Below, piece after piece: positions 17,460 through 26,506 of a stretch of DNA of 64,000 nucleotides. A program made the translations under genes and the position numbers. The DNA lies in NCBI GenBank assembly GCA_049965615.1, contig JBMFWD010000002.1, forward strand, positions 99,123 through 163,122, in the 5' to 3' direction. The stretch is from Acidobacterium sp049965615 (GTDB taxonomy: Bacteria > Acidobacteriota > Terriglobia > Terriglobales > Acidobacteriaceae). How positions within the stretch are numbered: position 1 is the first letter of the stretch; each line of letters opens with the position of its first letter. The notes beneath the pieces are model-generated. The model made no database searches, had not been told where the DNA came from, and saw nothing but the letters and a program-made list of their open reading frames with translations.

Positions 17460-19040
17460 TCAGTGCTTGAAGTGCCGCATGCCGGTAAACACCATTGCTA
17501 TGCCCAGCCGGTCCGCCGCCTCGATCACCTCGGCGTCTCTTACAGAACCGCCCGGTTGAATCACCGCCGTCGCTCCGGCGGAGACTACCGTTTCCAGGCC
17601 ATCGGGGAACGGGAAGAACGCGTCGGATGCAGCCACGCAGCCGGTCATCGGCAAAATCGCCTTCATGGCGCCGAACTTCGCCGCATCCACGCGGCTCATC
17701 TGACCCGCGCCTACGCCCACCGTCTGGTTGTCGCGCGCGTACACAATGGCGTTTGACTTTACGTGTTTACACACCTTCCAGGCGAAGAGCAGGGAAGTCA
17801 GCTCGTCGTCTGTCGGCGCGCGTTTCGTCGCTACCTTCAATTCGCCTGCCGTCACGCGACCCGTGTCGGCATCCTGCAACAGCATGCCGCCGGAAACCTG
17901 CCGTACCACGCGTCCCGCGGCTGCCGGAGTGATCTCCACAAGCCGCAGATTTTTCTTGGCCGCGAACCGTTCCTTTGCTTCGTCTGTAAATCCGGGCGCG
18001 GCAATTGCCTCTACAAACAGCTTGGCTATCTCCTCGGCGGCTTCTCCGTCCACCACGCGATTGATACCGATCACGCTGCCAAAGGCAGACACAGGATCCG
18101 TCGACAGCGCCTTGCGATACGCCTCCAACACGGTTTCCGCGCGTGCCGCGCCGCAGGGGTTGGTGTGTTTGATGATCGCCACCATCGGCTCATCAAATTC
18201 CTGCGCCAGTTCCCAGCAGGCATCCAGGTCCACCAGGTTGTTGTAGCTGAGCTCCTTGCCCTGCAACTGCTTCGCCCCGGCAATGCCCGTGCCGCTGCCA
18301 TTGGTGTACAGAGCCGCCTTCTGGTGCGGATTCTCCCCATAGCGAAGCGGCATCGCCAGCGGATAGTTGATCCGCAGCGCCGCCGGAAACTCCGCCTTCA
18401 ACGGATCGCCCAGGTCCACCGCCGCCCCTTCCTCTGGCGACGCAATCCGCTCCAGGGTGTTGGCAATCGCCGTGTCGTAGGCCGCCGTCGTCGCAAAGGC
18501 CTGCCTGGCCAGCCGCCAGCGTGTTTCGCGGCTCAGCGCGCCGTTGTGCTCATCCATCTCTTCGGCCAGCGCTGCATAGTCGGAGGCCGCCGTTACCACG
18601 GCCACGTCCTCAAAGTTTTTCGCCGCCGAGCGCACCATCGAAGGCCCACCGATATCAATGTTTTCGATCAGGTGACCCACGGTCACGCCCGGCTTGGCCG
18701 CTGTCGCCTCGAAGGCATAGAGGTTCACCACCACCATGTCGATCGGCTCAATCCCATGCGCCTCCACGGCAGCCTTGTGCTCGGCATTCTCGCGAATATG
18801 CAGAATTCCGCCGTGTACCTTCGGGTGCAGCGTCTTTACGCGCCCGTCCAGCATCTCGGGAAAGCCCGTCAAATCTGAGATATCCCGCACCTTCAGTCCC
18901 GCCTCACGGAGCACGCGCGCCGTGCCTCCGGTCGAAATCAGGTCCACATCCTGCGCCGCCAGCTTCTGGGCAAACTCCACCAACCCGGTCTTGTCCGTTA
19001 CGCTCAGCAGTGCCCGCTGTACTTTTTTCCAGCCGTCCAC
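17460..19040 (-). CDS. purH: Bifunctional AICAR transformylase / IMP cyclohydrolase
   Basis: Catalyses the last two steps of IMP synthesis: formylation of AICAR using 10-formyl-tetrahydrofolate, then ring closure. It is 526 residues, the usual length. The N-terminal cyclohydrolase domain has RALLSVTDKTGLVEFA, STGGTARVLREAGL and RVKTLHPKVHGG. The C-terminal transformylase domain has AIIKHTNPCGAA, RYGENPHQKAALY and the end segment DAFFPFPDG. It stands alone, and convergent with the toxin remnant. FolD, which supplies the formyl-folate branch, is elsewhere in the window. Confidence 0.97.
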   Translation of the reverse strand: MDGWKKVQRALLSVTDKTGLVEFAQKLAAQDVDLISTGGTARVLREAGLKVRDISDLTGFPEMLDGRVKTLHPKVHGGILHIRENAEHKAAVEAHGIEPIDMVVVNLYAFEATAAKPGVTVGHLIENIDIGGPSMVRSAAKNFEDVAVVTAASDYAALAEEMDEHNGALSRETRWRLARQAFATTAAYDTAIANTLERIASPEEGAAVDLGDPLKAEFPAALRINYPLAMPLRYGENPHQKAALYTNGSGTGIAGAKQLQGKELSYNNLVDLDACWELAQEFDEPMVAIIKHTNPCGAARAETVLEAYRKALSTDPVSAFGSVIGINRVVDGEAAEEIAKLFVEAIAAPGFTDEAKERFAAKKNLRLVEITPAAAGRVVRQVSGGMLLQDADTGRVTAGELKVATKRAPTDDELTSLLFAWKVCKHVKSNAIVYARDNQTVGVGAGQMSRVDAAKFGAMKAILPMTGCVAASDAFFPFPDGLETVVSAGATAVIQPGGSVRDAEVIEAADRLGIAMVFTGMRHFKH

Positions 19041-19163
19041 TTCGCTCTCCTTCTCTTCGTTGCGAGATTTTTATGCGCCGAAACTAAAATTGTAAGGGAG
19101 ATTGCCCGGGACCCGCCGATTGTCCCCCAACCGACATCGCGGGTACTCTACTCACATAGCCCT

Positions 19164-20039
19164 ATGGATCGAGCGACAGGTCATCTTTATCGAATGGATC
19201 GCAGCCGGCCGCCCGAGATCATCCCTCCGGGCCGGCAGCCATCGTCCCAGCCCGAGTTCTATTACGAGGCCCCGCCCCAGCGCGCTTACACGCCGCCACC
19301 CCGACGCAACCATTGGGCCATGGCTCCGGCTACCTATGCCCTGGTCGGCATCAACTGCCTGGTCTACCTCGTGATGTGCTTTTCCGGCGTGTCGTGGTGG
19401 GCACCCTCCACGATTGACCTGGCCAGATGGGGCGCGGACAATGGACTCCTCGTATTTGCCTACGGACAGTGGTGGCGTCTGTTCACCGCCATGTTTGTTC
19501 ACGCCGGCATCATTCACATCGCCGGCAACATGTGGTGCCTTTGGAACCTCGGCTTGCTGGGCGAGCCGCTCCTGGGCCCGCTCGGCATCGTAGCCGTCTA
19601 CATCCTCACTGGCCTCGCCGGGGATCTGCTCAGTACAGCTCTGAATTCCGTCCATGTCGTCAGCATGGGCGCTTCCGGTGCCATATTCGGCATTGCAGGA
19701 GTCATTATCGTCCTGCTCAAGTCGCCGCTTCTGCCGATTCCGCAGTTTGAGCTCAGCAAGCTCCGCCGCAGCGTCATCTACTTCGCCATTCTCAACTTCA
19801 TCTTCGGCGCTGGCGCGGATATCATGCACTTCATCATCCAGATCGACAACTTCGCCCACTTCGGCGGTTTCGTCTGCGGAATCCTCATGGGGCTTCCCAT
19901 GCTCCCGCGCATCGGCGCCGAACCCAGGGCCTTCCTGGTGCGCCGCCGCATCGCCATTGCACTGATGGTCTTTGTGGTGATGCTGCTTGCCTATGGGGTC
20001 TACTCGTTCCGCATGGGCACAGTGCCACCAGCGGGATAG
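19164..20039 (+). CDS. Rhomboid-family intramembrane serine protease
   Basis: A 291-residue membrane protease with six or so hydrophobic segments after a proline-rich cytoplasmic N-terminus (residues 1-48). The catalytic Ser171 lies in GASGAIFG and the catalytic His232 in AHFGGFVCG. The conserved loop-1 region (WWRLFTAMFVHAGIIHIAGN) is intact, so activity is likely. Substrate unknown. The start is ATG 19164; an in-frame ATG at 19194 is possible and neither has a strong ribosome site. Divergent from purH. Confidence 0.93.
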   Translation: MDRATGHLYRMDRSRPPEIIPPGRQPSSQPEFYYEAPPQRAYTPPPRRNHWAMAPATYALVGINCLVYLVMCFSGVSWWAPSTIDLARWGADNGLLVFAYGQWWRLFTAMFVHAGIIHIAGNMWCLWNLGLLGEPLLGPLGIVAVYILTGLAGDLLSTALNSVHVVSMGASGAIFGIAGVIIVLLKSPLLPIPQFELSKLRRSVIYFAILNFIFGAGADIMHFIIQIDNFAHFGGFVCGILMGLPMLPRIGAEPRAFLVRRRIAIALMVFVVMLLAYGVYSFRMGTVPPAG

Positions 20040-20135
20040 CTGGGGACCGTCGCATTCAGAGGTTGGAACGTCCAGGCAGGGCAGAGGTTCAACTCACTCT
20101 GCCGCCGCCAGAAGCGGATTGCAATGGCCGGGGAG

Positions 20136-20486
20136 CTACTTTACTGCCGTCGCCGCAAACTTTTTTACCATCGCCAGCAGCAGCTTGCGATCGCTGTCAT
20201 TCAAATTCGAAGAGTAACGGCGGATCTGGGTTAAAAATCGCAGCTCATCATCGGTAAGTTTCTGCGTATTCAGTTCGCGGCCAAGCGAGTCTTCAGCAAA
20301 AAACTGGGCCAGCGGAAGATCCAGCGCCGAGGCGATCTTCGAGAGCGTATCCAGCGAGGGAACCGTATGCCCGTTTTCTACCCGGGACAAATAACAACGC
20401 AAAAGACCGGTCCGCTTCTCAATATCCCCCTGCGACAAGCCTTTTTGTAGCCGATAACCACGGATTGTTGTGCCGATATTTACCAT
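20136..20486 (-). CDS. XRE-family helix-turn-helix regulator
   Basis: A 116-residue protein with an N-terminal XRE domain at residues about 5-62 (TIRGYRLQKGLSQGDIEKRT, YLSRVENGHTVPSLDTLSKI) and a helical C-terminus (KLTDDELRFLTQIRRYSSNL, DRKLLLAMVKKFA). Probably a DNA-binding regulator; ligand and targets unknown. ATG at 20486 is chosen because it starts just before the domain and is preceded by AGGATCAGG. The longer frame to 20582 adds 32 residues without family character. Confidence 0.87.
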   Translation of the reverse strand: MVNIGTTIRGYRLQKGLSQGDIEKRTGLLRCYLSRVENGHTVPSLDTLSKIASALDLPLAQFFAEDSLGRELNTQKLTDDELRFLTQIRRYSSNLNDSDRKLLLAMVKKFAATAVK

Positions 20487-20689
20487 CTTGCCTGATCCTG
20501 CACTTTCCCCTCGCTGCAAATCTACGTTGATCCGTAACAAGGTGTTGCCTGCATAGTTAACATGCCCGTCAGTGGCATGCAAGAAAAAAATCAGTTTCGC
20601 TGCGACTTTTTTGCCGCTGATTCGTCTATGCGATCCTTCCTGCTTCCGGTCTCCCTCCTCAAAGCTTTCTCACTGCTGTGGATGTCTTG

Positions 20690-21445
20690 CTATTGCTGCT
20701 TTAACTCCCGTGCGAAAAATGCCTTCATTCTCGCCTGCGCGTCCCTGGCGTCTGCCGCGCGGTAGCCGCGCTGGTTATCCGGATTCTCAAATGCATGCCC
20801 TGCATCGGCGTACGTCTTCACTTCAATTCGCTTATGCAGCGAGTGCATGGTCTGCTCAAAGGCGCTCACCGACTGCGGAGTCACCACCGGGTCCTTGCCG
20901 CCAAAAATACCCAGCACTGCCGCATGAATTCGGGCCAGTTCCGCGCGGCCGGTCGGCAGCTCGCCGTAATTGATCGCCACTGCCCGCAGATGCGGATCAT
21001 GCACCGCCAGCAGCGCCGCATAGCCGCCGCCCATGCACCAGCCCACCGCGCCAATGCGCTTCGGGTTTACATTTTTCTGCTCGGCCAGGTATCTTGCCGC
21101 CGCCACCACGTTGGCAGTGGCTTCTTTGGGATCGAGTCCCATGTCCAGTTGCCGCGCCATTGCGGGATTCGTCGTGACCTTGCCGTCATACAAGTCGACC
21201 GCCAGCGCTACGTAGCCTTCGTTGGCCAGTTGTTGCGCCTGCTCCTTGATCCATCCGTCCAGGCCCCACCACTCGTGCACCACCACAATCGCCGGATGCA
21301 CTCCCTTGCCGGCAGGTTCATAAAGCAAGCCATGTACTGCGTGGCCATCGCTTATATAGGTCACCGTGCGCGGGCCCATGGCAAACATCGATGCAGGAAA
21401 AAGCACCGCCACCGCGAGCGTCATCAGTTGAATACGTATCTTCAT
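20690..21445 (-). CDS. Exported dienelactone hydrolase-family protein
   Basis: A 251-residue alpha/beta hydrolase with a signal peptide (IQLMTLAVAVLFPASMFAM). The Cys-His-Asp triad is readable: Cys in GAVGWCMGGGYA, Asp in GGKDPVVTP and His in YADAGHAFENP. VVVHEWWGLDGWIKEQAQQL is the typical DLH N-terminal segment. Substrate unknown; the export signal suggests a periplasmic ester or lactone rather than a cytoplasmic aromatic pathway intermediate. The start ATG at 21445 begins the signal peptide. Confidence 0.9.
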   Translation of the reverse strand: MKIRIQLMTLAVAVLFPASMFAMGPRTVTYISDGHAVHGLLYEPAGKGVHPAIVVVHEWWGLDGWIKEQAQQLANEGYVALAVDLYDGKVTTNPAMARQLDMGLDPKEATANVVAAARYLAEQKNVNPKRIGAVGWCMGGGYAALLAVHDPHLRAVAINYGELPTGRAELARIHAAVLGIFGGKDPVVTPQSVSAFEQTMHSLHKRIEVKTYADAGHAFENPDNQRGYRAADARDAQARMKAFFARELKQQ

Positions 21446-21682
21446 CGTCAAGCTCCGTGCCGAGGGCATCCATTCGCCCAAAGCATGGCATAACTTTGCA
21501 TGATTTGGATGTGATATGGCTAAAAAAAGAAATTTCTATTGCTCGGACCGATGCCAGGTTCCACTCTCAGGAGGCTTTTCTGCGTTTGCAACCCTCTCAA
21601 ATTCCTGTAGAAGGGCATATGGCAACTTCCTTCCACAGGCCGCCGCGCCCCTCAAGTCCAGCCATGGAGAAGCGAGTGCATT

Positions 21683-22897
21683 GTGACTGAAACGGCATCT
21701 GCTGCCCGTAAACGTGCGCCCATCTGGGTCATGGGACTCACCAATGCCACATTTGGCATGATGGCCGGCTTTTCCGTCGTCACCCTTCCGCAACTGCTGG
21801 CCGCGGATGGTGTCCCGGGTGGTCACATTGCCGCTATTACCGCCACCATCATCTCGCCTGGCTTCTGGGCCTTCCTCTTTTCGCCCATGCTGGACGTCCG
21901 CTTCCGCCGCCGCACCTATGCCATTGCTTGCGGATTCCTCACCGCGCTGGGAGCCGCCTGCACCATTCTTCATCACAGCAGTCCCGTTGAAGTGGAAGCC
22001 GTCATGACCACCGCCTACATCGCTGCCGCCTTTTACCAGGGCGCGGTAGGCGGATGGATGGGGAGCCTCACGGAAAAAGGCCAGGACAGCATTCTCGGCA
22101 CCTGGTTCAACGTCGCCAATGTCGGCGCCGGCGGACTCATCATCGTCGCCGGCGGCCCGGTCATTCTGCATCAGTCTCCCATCTTTGCTGCGGCCTTCAT
22201 GTTTGTGGCGCTGCTTCTGCCCATGGTGCTCTTCTTTTTCATCCCCGCCCCGCCGCCCGATCCGCTCCTGGCCAGTGAAAGCTTCGGACGCTTCTTCCGC
22301 GGTGTGCTCGCCCTGCTCAAGCGTCGCGAAGTTCTCATCGGACTGGCCCTCTTCTCGCTGCCGTCTGCCTCATTTACTCTCACCAATGTCCTGGCCGGCA
22401 TCGGTGGCGATTACCACGCCAGCCCCAACACTGTCAGCTTCCTGGCCGGTGCAGGTTCGGTCATCGCCGGCGTCGGCGGTAGTTTCCTTGTGCCGCTCTT
22501 CGCGAAAAAAATCCACTTGCGCCCTCTTTACCTCACCATCGGAATCGTGGGAGCTTGCTTCACCCTCAGCACCCTTCTGCTGCCGCGCGCGCCCTGGACC
22601 TTCGGCCTTGTCTTCACCGGCGAAATCATCTTCCAGGCCCTCGCCTTCACGGTCGCCAACGGCATCGACTTTGAAATCATCGGCCCAAACAATCCTCTTG
22701 CTGCCACGCTCTTCACCCTGCTCATTGCCGCCTCCAACTTTCCCATCTGGTACATGGGCATCCTCGACGGCTGGGGCTACGACCACGGTGGCCTCGTCGG
22801 CAGCTTTCTTACCGACGCAGGATGCAGCATCGCCGCCTGCCTGCTGCTGGCAATCACCCTGCGCAAGTGGCTGTTCGTGACGAAGCCAAGCGCTTAG
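21683..22897 (+). CDS. MFS transporter, AmpG/PAT-like, paralogue 1 of 3
   Basis: A 404-residue major-facilitator protein with about 12 hydrophobic segments. Family marks shared with its two neighbours: GVPGGHIAAITATIISPGFW, MLDVRFRRRTYA, a central APPPDPLLASESFGRFF loop and an LRKWLF C-terminus. The overall layout resembles AmpG-type permeases, but the substrate cannot be read from the sequence. The start is GTG at 21683. It leads a same-strand tandem of three related genes; no regulator is adjacent except the distant XRE gene. Confidence 0.88.
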   Translation: MTETASAARKRAPIWVMGLTNATFGMMAGFSVVTLPQLLAADGVPGGHIAAITATIISPGFWAFLFSPMLDVRFRRRTYAIACGFLTALGAACTILHHSSPVEVEAVMTTAYIAAAFYQGAVGGWMGSLTEKGQDSILGTWFNVANVGAGGLIIVAGGPVILHQSPIFAAAFMFVALLLPMVLFFFIPAPPPDPLLASESFGRFFRGVLALLKRREVLIGLALFSLPSASFTLTNVLAGIGGDYHASPNTVSFLAGAGSVIAGVGGSFLVPLFAKKIHLRPLYLTIGIVGACFTLSTLLLPRAPWTFGLVFTGEIIFQALAFTVANGIDFEIIGPNNPLAATLFTLLIAASNFPIWYMGILDGWGYDHGGLVGSFLTDAGCSIAACLLLAITLRKWLFVTKPSA

Positions 22898-22954
22898 AAA
22901 GGACTTCTCCGGCGTGAGCTATCATCGCCGCGTACATTGCCATCAGGCGAAATC

Positions 22955-24169
22955 ATGAGCATAACTCGCAAAATCCCGGCCCTCTGGATCCTCAGCCTGC
23001 CCGTAATCACCTACGGCATGATATTCGGCTTCGCGGTGGTCACCCTGCCGCAAATGCTTGCTGCTGACGGAATTCCCGGCGGTCATATCGCCGTTGCGGT
23101 TGCCATCGTCACCTCGCCTGCCTTCTGGGTTTTTCTCCTTGGCCCGATTCTTGACGTCCGCTTTCGCCGCCGCACCTATGCGCTCGTTTTTGGAATACTT
23201 GCCGCCTGCGCCGCCGGTTTCACAGTCTTCCATCACTCGAATCTGGCCGTGGTCGAAGTCGTCATGGTCGCCGGCATCCTGTTCCTCGGTTTGTACAACT
23301 TTGCCATTGGCGGCTGGACAGGCGCACTCATCCAGAAAGATCAGGACAGCCGTCTTGGCGCATGGAATACGGTCTTCAACTTTGGCGGAGGCGGTGTCGG
23401 AATCCTGTTGAACGGCTACCTCACGCAGCACCTTGCTCCCGCGCATGCCGCAGTCTGCGTTTTTGCTGTTTTCGCGATTCCAATGGTGGTTTTTCCCCTG
23501 ATTCCCGCACCACCGCCCGATGACACGCTTGCGAGTGAAAGCTTTGCTCGTTTTGCGCGCGAAATCGCATCGCTCTTCAAACGCCGGGAAGTCCTGGTTG
23601 CACTACCCCTGTTCAGCTTTCCCTCGGCTTCGTTCGCGTTGACCAATGCGCTGGGAGGCTGGGGCAAAGCCTTTCATGCCAGCCCGGCATTTGTCAGCAC
23701 TGCAACCGGGATCGGCAGTGTGCTGTGCGGAATGGTGGGATGCGCAATTGTCCCACCACTGGCCAGGAAAATTCCGTTGCGCCCGCTCTATCTCGCCATC
23801 GGAGGAGTAGGCGCCGCGTTTACTCTCAGCCTGCTGCTCCTGCCGCGCACGCCCTGGACCTTTGGCCTTGCCTTCTATGGTGAAACCTGTCTTCAGGCCG
23901 CGGCCGTTGCCACTGCCATTGCGATCATCTACGAGATCATCGGACCAGACAATCCGCTTGCTTCCACTATTTTTGGTCTGCTTTTCTCCGCTGTCAGTTT
24001 TCCCATTGATTACATGGAATTTATCGATGGCCACAGCTTTGACTGGGCCGGCGTGACAGGCGCATTCCTCACAGACTCGCTTCTTAGCATCGCAGCCTGT
24101 CTCTTCCTCGCCATCGTGCTGCGCAAATGGCTCTTTGCCTCTCCGCACAAAGTAGCGGAACACGCCTAG
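22955..24169 (+). CDS. MFS transporter, AmpG/PAT-like, paralogue 2 of 3
   Basis: A 404-residue paralogue of the preceding transporter, 57 bp downstream. It keeps GIPGGHIAVAVAIVTSPAFW, ILDVRFRRRTYA, APPPDDTLASESFARF and the LRKWLF end. Many codons and residues differ from copy 1, so the duplication is not recent. The ATG at 22955 is used; the ribosome site is weak (AGGCGA). Substrate unknown. Confidence 0.88.
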   Translation: MSITRKIPALWILSLPVITYGMIFGFAVVTLPQMLAADGIPGGHIAVAVAIVTSPAFWVFLLGPILDVRFRRRTYALVFGILAACAAGFTVFHHSNLAVVEVVMVAGILFLGLYNFAIGGWTGALIQKDQDSRLGAWNTVFNFGGGGVGILLNGYLTQHLAPAHAAVCVFAVFAIPMVVFPLIPAPPPDDTLASESFARFAREIASLFKRREVLVALPLFSFPSASFALTNALGGWGKAFHASPAFVSTATGIGSVLCGMVGCAIVPPLARKIPLRPLYLAIGGVGAAFTLSLLLLPRTPWTFGLAFYGETCLQAAAVATAIAIIYEIIGPDNPLASTIFGLLFSAVSFPIDYMEFIDGHSFDWAGVTGAFLTDSLLSIAACLFLAIVLRKWLFASPHKVAEHA

Positions 24170-24367
24170 CAAAATTTCTCTTCAGGTCAACCGCAGGGCA
24201 ATGCTGTTATTCTCTACCGTCGTGTTGCGATTGAGTTTTGTGCTCGAACGCACCGCCCCAACAAATCGCTCTCACGAGCGCCCTGGAGGATAGGATTCAT
24301 TGTTTGCTTTAACCTTGCTCGGTCTGGTCAATCCCCAAATCATTCATCACTTCCGCGGAGGTATCGA

Positions 24368-25597
24368 ATGAACGCACAACGCCGCGTCCCTCCCGCATGG
24401 GTGCTCAGTATCCCCGTCGCCACCTTCGGCATGACCGCCGGCTTCATCATCGTCACCCTGCCGCAAATGCTTGCCGACCTGCAGGTTCCCGGCGGACACA
24501 TCGCCACTGCCGTTGCCGTAATCACCTCGCCCGGCTTCTGGGTTTTTCTGCTCGCGCCGTTTCTCGATGTCCGCTTCCGCCGCCGCACCTATGCGCTCAC
24601 CTTTGGACTGCTCGCCGTTTGCGCCACTGCCTTCACCGTGCTGCACCACACCTCCAAAACCGAAATTGAAATCGTCATGACCATCGGCTATCTCTCGCTC
24701 GCCTTGTTTGGCGCGGCTGTTGGCGGATGGACTGGCGCCCTCATCGAAAAAGACCAGAACAGCAAACTCGGCGCATGGAATACCGTCTTCAACATTTGCA
24801 GCGGAGGCCTCGGCGTTCTGCTCTCCGGGTACTTTACGCAACATTTCTCCGCAGATGTGGCCGCCGCACTCATCTTCGTCATCTTCCTGGCGCCGATGCT
24901 CTCGTTCCTGCTCATTCCCGCGCCGCCGCCCGACGAGGTCATTGCCAGGGAAAGTTTTCTCCGATTCGGCAGGGAAGTAGCATCCCTCTTCGGCCGCCGC
25001 GAAATTCTGGTGGCGCTTGCTATGTTCACCCTGCCGTCGGCGTCCTTCGCGCTCACCAACACCCTCGGCGGCTGGGGTAAGGACTTTCACGCCAGCCCCG
25101 GCATGGTCAGCTTCTTCGGCGGAGTTGGCGGAATCGTGGCCGGCGTGATTGGCAGTTTCTTCATCCCGCCCATCGCTAAAAAATTCCCGCTGCGCCCCAT
25201 GTACCTTGCGGTCGGCATTCTTGGAGCCTGTTTCACACTCAGCCTGCTCCTGCTGCCGCGTGTGCCCGGCACCTATGGTCTTGCGTTCCTCGGCGAAAAC
25301 ATCTTTCAGGCCGCAGCCTTCACCACCGCCTATGCCATCATCTTCCAGGTCATCGGCAAAGGGAACCCGCTCGCCGCGACGACCTTTGCCGTTCTGACTA
25401 ACTTCATGAATCTGCCCATCGTTTACATGGAAGTTATCGACGGCAAGGGATTTGACTGGCACGGGGTCGCCGGAGCCTTCGCCGCCGATGCTCTTGTCAG
25501 CGGCAGCATCTGCATCCTGCTCTGGATCGTTCTCTTCCACATCCTCCGCGTGCAGAAGATGCGGCCTGCACAAGAATCTCTCGCAGAAGCAAGATAG
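24368..25597 (+). CDS. MFS transporter, AmpG/PAT-like, paralogue 3 of 3
   Basis: A 409-residue third paralogue, 198 bp after the second and with its own strong GGAGG ribosome site, so it may also have its own promoter. Shared motifs are VPGGHIATAVAVITSPGFW, FLDVRFRRRTYA, LLIPAPPPDEVIARESFLRF and LGGWGKDFHASPGM (the last shared with copy 2). The C-terminus is more divergent (FHILRVQKMRPAQ instead of LRKWLF). A terminator overlaps its stop. Confidence 0.88.
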   Translation: MNAQRRVPPAWVLSIPVATFGMTAGFIIVTLPQMLADLQVPGGHIATAVAVITSPGFWVFLLAPFLDVRFRRRTYALTFGLLAVCATAFTVLHHTSKTEIEIVMTIGYLSLALFGAAVGGWTGALIEKDQNSKLGAWNTVFNICSGGLGVLLSGYFTQHFSADVAAALIFVIFLAPMLSFLLIPAPPPDEVIARESFLRFGREVASLFGRREILVALAMFTLPSASFALTNTLGGWGKDFHASPGMVSFFGGVGGIVAGVIGSFFIPPIAKKFPLRPMYLAVGILGACFTLSLLLLPRVPGTYGLAFLGENIFQAAAFTTAYAIIFQVIGKGNPLAATTFAVLTNFMNLPIVYMEVIDGKGFDWHGVAGAFAADALVSGSICILLWIVLFHILRVQKMRPAQESLAEAR

Positions 25598-25630
25598 CCG
25601 GCGATTTCATCGCCGGCTATCTGGTTTTTC
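25593..25630 (+). terminator. Terminator closing the transporter cluster
   Basis: A 12-bp perfect stem, GATAGCCGGCGA with TCGCCGGCTATC, and a TTTCA loop, followed by TGGTTTTTC. The stop codon of the third transporter lies inside the left arm. Confidence 0.88.
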
Positions 25631-25700
25631 AAAAGCTATTTAGCACCACTCTGGAGCATGCGCCGGAGGAGCGTTTGCCCGTGCGGCCAGCACCCAGCAC

Positions 25701-26447
25701 TTACATGTACATGCCGCCGTTCACATCCAGCACATGTCCTGTAATGTAGCCGGCTTCGTCGGAAGCCAGAAACCTCACCGCCGCTGCAATGTCTTCGTCG
25801 CTGCCCGGCCTTCCCAGCGGAATCTGCCCCAGCATCGCATCGCGCTGCTTCTCATCGAGCACGGCGGTCATGGCCGTCTCAATGTATCCCGGCGCTACCG
25901 CATTCGCCGTAATGCCGCGCGAGGCCAGCTCCCGGGCTACAGACTTGGTAAAGCCAATCATCCCCGCCTTGCTGGCCGAGTAATTCGCCTGGCCCGCCTG
26001 CCCGGTTTCGCCCACCACGCTTGAAATGTTGATGATCCGGCCCCAGCGCGCCTTCATCATGCTGCTCACCAGCGCCTGCGTCAGCAGAAACGTGCCCGTC
26101 AGGTTGGTCTGCAGCACCTCGTCCCAGTCGTTGCGCTTCATCCGCAGCAGCAGCGTGTCGCGCGTAATTCCGGCGTTGTTCACAAGGATGTGCACCGTGC
26201 CCAGCCGCGCCAGCGCGTCCTTTGCCACTGTCTTGATCGACTCTTCGCTGCTCACGTCCAGCACAAAGGTCTCGGCCGTGCCGCCCGCCGCCGCAATCTC
26301 CGCGGCCACAGCTTGCAGCTTTTCTGCATTGCGTGCCGCAATGCCCACCTTCGCGCCTGCCTTGGCCAGTGCCAGCGCGCATGCGCGCCCAATTCCCTGC
26401 GAAGCGCCGGTCACCAGCGCATTTTTTCCTTCCAGACTCTGGGTCAT
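25701..26447 (-). CDS. fabG: 3-oxoacyl-[acyl-carrier-protein] reductase
   Basis: NADPH-dependent reductase of fatty acid elongation, 248 residues, classical short-chain dehydrogenase. Motifs: NALVTGASQGIGRACA (cofactor site), LVNNAGITRDTLLLRMK, NISSVVGETGQAGQANYSAS with catalytic Ser, Tyr and Lys (YSASK), and VAPGYIETAMT. The GITRDTLLLRMK stretch and close match to FabG over its full length support FabG rather than a general SDR. No other fab genes are adjacent. Confidence 0.93.
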   Translation of the reverse strand: MTQSLEGKNALVTGASQGIGRACALALAKAGAKVGIAARNAEKLQAVAAEIAAAGGTAETFVLDVSSEESIKTVAKDALARLGTVHILVNNAGITRDTLLLRMKRNDWDEVLQTNLTGTFLLTQALVSSMMKARWGRIINISSVVGETGQAGQANYSASKAGMIGFTKSVARELASRGITANAVAPGYIETAMTAVLDEKQRDAMLGQIPLGRPGSDEDIAAAVRFLASDEAGYITGHVLDVNGGMYM

Positions 26448-26506
26448 TTCGTTTTTTCCTCTGGGTGATTATAGAAGCCCGTTCTGAGCCGCCCGCGTCG
26501 CCGCGT

